Source: Syntrophaceae bacterium UBA6078
Lineage (GTDB): Bacteria > Desulfobacterota > Syntrophia > Syntrophales > UBA2210
Assembly (NCBI GenBank): GCA_002428735.1
Contig: DIXO01000043.1
Coordinates: forward strand, 1-23,619
Length of the DNA: 23,619 nt
Reading direction: 5' to 3'
Part shown: piece by piece, positions 23,374 to 23,619 of the stretch
How positions within the stretch are numbered: the stretch's first letter is position 1
Layout: each line of letters begins with the position of its first letter
Program-made: the position numbers and the translations under genes
Notes under the pieces: generated by a model
Databases searched by the model: none
Told to the model about the DNA's origin: nothing
Seen by the model: the letters and a program-made list of their open reading frames with translations, nothing else

Positions 23374-23619
23374 ACAGACCTCACCCTTCTTCTTTAAGGG
23401 CTGAGTATCATATCGGGAGGAATCTTTCAATTTAGGCCACCTCTGCGAAGAATGAGCGGCATTCCCATTCAAGGACATCATTGACATACTTCAAGATGGT
23501 GTCCGTGGTTTCTTCCTTGATTATGACAAAGGTCGCCGTCTCAGGCCTGCTCAGACTTTTCTTGAGCTCTTTTTTCTTCTTGTTGATCGTCTTTCGTACC
23601 ACCCGTTTGAAGCGCACCG
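22235..23619. mobile_element. End of a genomic island or prophage integrated at tRNA-Sec
   Basis: An integrase pointing into the tRNA, a lower GC content than moeA to the left, and an unrelated small ORF behind the integrase indicate the integrase-proximal end of an element that continues beyond the window. Confidence 0.8.
23432..23617 (-). CDS. Small hypothetical protein upstream of the integrase (start uncertain)
   Basis: An open frame of at least 61 codons ends at TAA 23432, 58 nt before the integrase ATG on the same strand. The first visible start is a GTG at 23617, two bases from the window edge, so the gene may begin outside. The N-terminal part is very basic (VRKTINKKKKELKKSLSRP), the rest mixed (ILKYVNDVLEWECRSFF). 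An excisionase or regulator would suit the position, but no family is recognised. Confidence 0.4.
   Translation of the reverse strand: MRFKRVVRKTINKKKKELKKSLSRPETATFVIIKEETTDTILKYVNDVLEWECRSFFAEVA

Noticed and set aside
23374..23487. ATG at 23487 as integrase start
   Set aside because: No ribosome site and it overlaps the preceding small ORF; ATG 23373 has GGTGAGG and begins at the usual integrase N-terminal region.

Overview
The window looks like a chromosomal segment of a strictly anaerobic, GC-rich bacterium, most likely Desulfobacterota (deltaproteobacterial, Syntrophales-like). The reasons are a ferredoxin-linked indolepyruvate oxidoreductase, a tungstate ABC transporter, a TRAP transporter, a selenocysteine tRNA and a short-type quinolinate synthase. 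The lineage is inferred from gene content and protein style, not from a search.

Layout. (1) 1-2943, minus strand: wtpA-wtpB-wtpC tungstate/molybdate importer, followed by the first codons of another gene cut by the window edge. (2) 3060-10011, plus strand: a phenylacetate-CoA-ligase-type gene (paaK-like), then iorA-iorB-dctP-dctQ-dctM (arylpyruvate:ferredoxin oxidoreductase plus a complete TRAP transporter). (3) 9998-11858: an AT-richer MFS (OFA-type) gene set between two copies of the dctM/zinc-ribbon gene junction. (4) 11824-20681, minus strand: nadA-mfd-surA/ppiC-uvrA-zinc ribbon (FmdB family), which places both transcription-coupled repair genes in one run. (5) 20846-22093, plus: moeA. 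(6) 22137-22234: tRNA-Sec (anticodon UCA). (7) 22150-23619: the end of an element integrated into tRNA-Sec, with a tyrosine integrase whose last 28 codons are the antisense of the tRNA.

The main discovery is regulatory. Both paaK and iorAB are preceded by unannotated 25-codon leader peptides. The one before iorA has four consecutive Trp codons (residues 11-14), and the one before paaK has Tyr-Trp-Trp (residues 10-12). Each sits about 20 nt downstream of a plausible sigma70-type promoter and is followed by a hairpin with closely related sequence. Before iorA the hairpin is a textbook intrinsic terminator, and an alternative 11-bp stem between the end of the leader ORF and the 5' arm of the terminator makes a complete classical attenuator. 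Expression is therefore predicted to rise when charged tRNA-Trp is scarce. That suggests PaaK and IorAB run in the assimilatory direction: arylacetate (such as indole-3-acetate) to aryl-acetyl-CoA, then reductive carboxylation to arylpyruvate, then transamination to Trp. The co-transcribed TRAP system would be the candidate arylacetate importer. A comparable aryl-acid route is known in methanogens; tying it to Trp attenuation and a TRAP importer in a bacterium is my inference and may be new.

The wtp transporter and moeA give the window a secondary tungsten/molybdenum cofactor theme.
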